Source: Flavobacterium paronense
Lineage (GTDB): Bacteria; Bacteroidota; Bacteroidia; Flavobacteriales; Flavobacteriaceae
Assembly: GCF_030409795.1 (NCBI RefSeq)
Contig: NZ_JAUFQN010000019.1
Coordinates: 1,674,001 to 1,738,000 of the forward strand
Direction: 5' to 3'
Length of the DNA: 64,000 bases
Shown here: positions 63,139 through 64,000 of the stretch, piece after piece
How positions within the stretch are numbered: position 1 is the first letter of the stretch
Layout of the letters: each line of letters begins with the position of its first letter
Position numbers and translations under genes: made by a program
Notes under the pieces: generated by a model
The model's database searches: none
What the model saw: only the letters and a program-made list of their open reading frames with translations
Told to the model about the DNA's origin: nothing

Positions 63139-64000
63139 TTACTTTTCAATCTCACGCAGGCTTTCCATTTTCTTATGCGCCAAGAAACCTTTGATATCTT
63201 CAAAATGTTCTTTCACTCGTTTGTGTCCAAATTCGAAAACTTTGGTCGCCAATCCGTCAAGGAAATCCCTGTCGTGAGAAACCAAAATTAAGGTTCCGTC
63301 AAAGTCGCGTAAAGCATCTTTAATAATGTCTTTAGTTTTCATATCTAAGTGATTAGACGGCTCATCCAGAATTAATAAATTAACTGGTTCCAGCAATAAT
63401 TTTATCATTGCCAAACGAGTTTTTTCTCCACCCGAAAGTACTTTTACTTTTTTGGTAACATCATCGCCGTGAAACATAAAAGCACCCAAAATATCTTTAA
63501 TTTTAGTACGAACATCTCCAACTGCAATGTCATCAATAGTCGAAAATATAGTTGCGTTTTCGTCTAATAACGACGCCTGATTTTGGGCAAAATAGCCAAT
63601 CATCGCATTATGACCAATGTCAACGCTTCCACTATTAATTTCGATTTCTTTCATGATGGCTTTAATCATCGTTGATTTTCCTTCTCCGTTTTTTCCAACG
63701 AAAGCTACTTTATCACCACGTTCTATTACTATATTGGCATCTTTAAAAATCAGATGATTTCCATAAGATTTTTCTAAATCCTTAACAATTACCGGATATT
63801 GTCCGGAACGAATTGACGGTGGGAATTTCAATTTTAAAGCGGAAGTATCAATTTCATCAATTTCTACCTGAACAATCTTTTCCAGCATTTTTACACGAGA
63901 TTGTACCGACAAAGTCTTGGAGAAAGTTCCTTTAAAACGATCAATAAATTCCTGATTTTCAGCAATCATTTTTTGCTGCTCGTCATAGGCTTTTTGTTGG
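63139..64000 (-). CDS. ABC-F family ATPase (N-terminal part outside window)
   Basis: C-terminal about 287 residues of a duplicated ABC ATPase without membrane domain. The frame is open to the window edge (QQKAYDEQQKMIAENQEF is the inter-domain linker). Second ABC domain: Walker A VAFVGKNGEGKSTMIKAI, signature KVLSGGEKTRLAMI, Walker B LLILDEPSNHLDM, and switch His in ILVSHDRDFLDG. It fits the YheS/YdiF-like ABC-F ribosome-binding group and differs from the Uup-type protein at 24011, having no long C-terminal coiled coil. Confidence 0.92.
   Translation of the reverse strand, partial: QQKAYDEQQKMIAENQEFIDRFKGTFSKTLSVQSRVKMLEKIVQVEIDEIDTSALKLKFPPSIRSGQYPVIVKDLEKSYGNHLIFKDANIVIERGDKVAFVGKNGEGKSTMIKAIMKEIEINSGSVDIGHNAMIGYFAQNQASLLDENATIFSTIDDIAVGDVRTKIKDILGAFMFHGDDVTKKVKVLSGGEKTRLAMIKLLLEPVNLLILDEPSNHLDMKTKDIIKDALRDFDGTLILVSHDRDFLDGLATKVFEFGHKRVKEHFEDIKGFLAHKKMESLREIEK

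Noticed and set aside
1-64000. tRNA, rRNA or riboswitch genes
   Set aside because: I looked for T-loop signatures, 16S/23S landmarks and the cobalamin-box near B12-related genes and found none; a covariance-model scan could still find divergent ones.

Overview
The window is an AT-rich stretch of chromosome from a member of the Bacteroidota, most probably Flavobacteriaceae and close to Flavobacterium. The evidence is the promoter grammar (a -7 box TAnnTTTG, often with TTG 19-23 bases upstream), a type IX secretion sorting domain on an RCC1 propeller protein, a SecA with the flavobacterial C-terminus, an HU-related protein of the Bacteroidetes type, a zeaxanthin-type carotenoid operon, and many families typical of this group (DUF4295, DUF5686, DUF4268, DUF2795). 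I see no rRNA, tRNA, CRISPR array, insertion sequence or prophage. The first and last genes (an ECF sigma factor and an ABC-F ATPase) are cut by the window edges.

Layout. 1-9.2 kb: ECF sigma factor, TonB, two exported serine hydrolases, CvfB-like RNA-binding protein, a second ECF sigma factor with a four-helix membrane partner, lysophospholipid acyltransferase, CoA-type Nudix hydrolase, DciA-like protein. 9.2-14.8 kb: J-domain protein and FtsY, the DUF4295-L33-L28 ribosomal operon, CinA, an orphan Hpt protein, a fumarylacetoacetase-fold enzyme and a DnaQ-like exonuclease. 15.4-19.1 kb: a three-gene export-related operon (small secreted protein with a Cys/Gly tail, DUF5686 outer-membrane protein, permuted NlpC/P60-like hydrolase). 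19.3-29 kb: an exported coiled-coil protein, a DUF1566 lipoprotein, a 2-oxoacid dehydrogenase E2, glycosyltransferase, Uup-type ABC-F, methyltransferase, RCC1/T9SS protein and a lipoprotein. 29-34.4 kb: LolD-like ATPase, then crtZ-crtB-crtI with a MerR/B12-type regulator, and the divergent cobalamin adenosyltransferase. 34.5-45.5 kb: DUF2795, SecA, AraC regulator, small proteins, GlcD-like oxidase, AEC and MFS transporters, MeaB GTPase. 45.7-57.8 kb: HU-like protein behind an operator array, then an accessory-looking cluster of two two-component systems, large surface proteins and an Lgt-like membrane enzyme. 57.9-64 kb: small acidic protein, prohibitin-like protein, MATE exporter, outer-membrane barrel, PPK2 and a propeller protein.

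How parts may work together. The carotenoid operon is headed by a MerR protein that keeps the W-x9-EH and E-x-H motifs of adenosylcobalamin photoreceptors, and the enzyme that makes adenosylcobalamin is transcribed divergently next to it: a plausible light-sensing module. In the 46-57 kb cluster, dyads with the same half-site TCCCTTAAT lie at the same distance from the -7 boxes of the response regulator gene and of the surface-protein gene, which suggests the regulator drives this cluster and itself.

The strongest unexplained signals are non-coding: four ATGTACAT palindromes at an exact 22-base period overlapping the promoter of the HU-like gene; two copies of a long structured element (TAGCCCCGATT ... 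AAGCGGGA ... TTCGCTTCT) each abutting the stop codon of a minus-strand gene; a family of GATAAC/GACAAC repeats that also lies in frame inside the linker of the E2 enzyme; and two short gene-end remnants resembling the C-terminus of MeaB.
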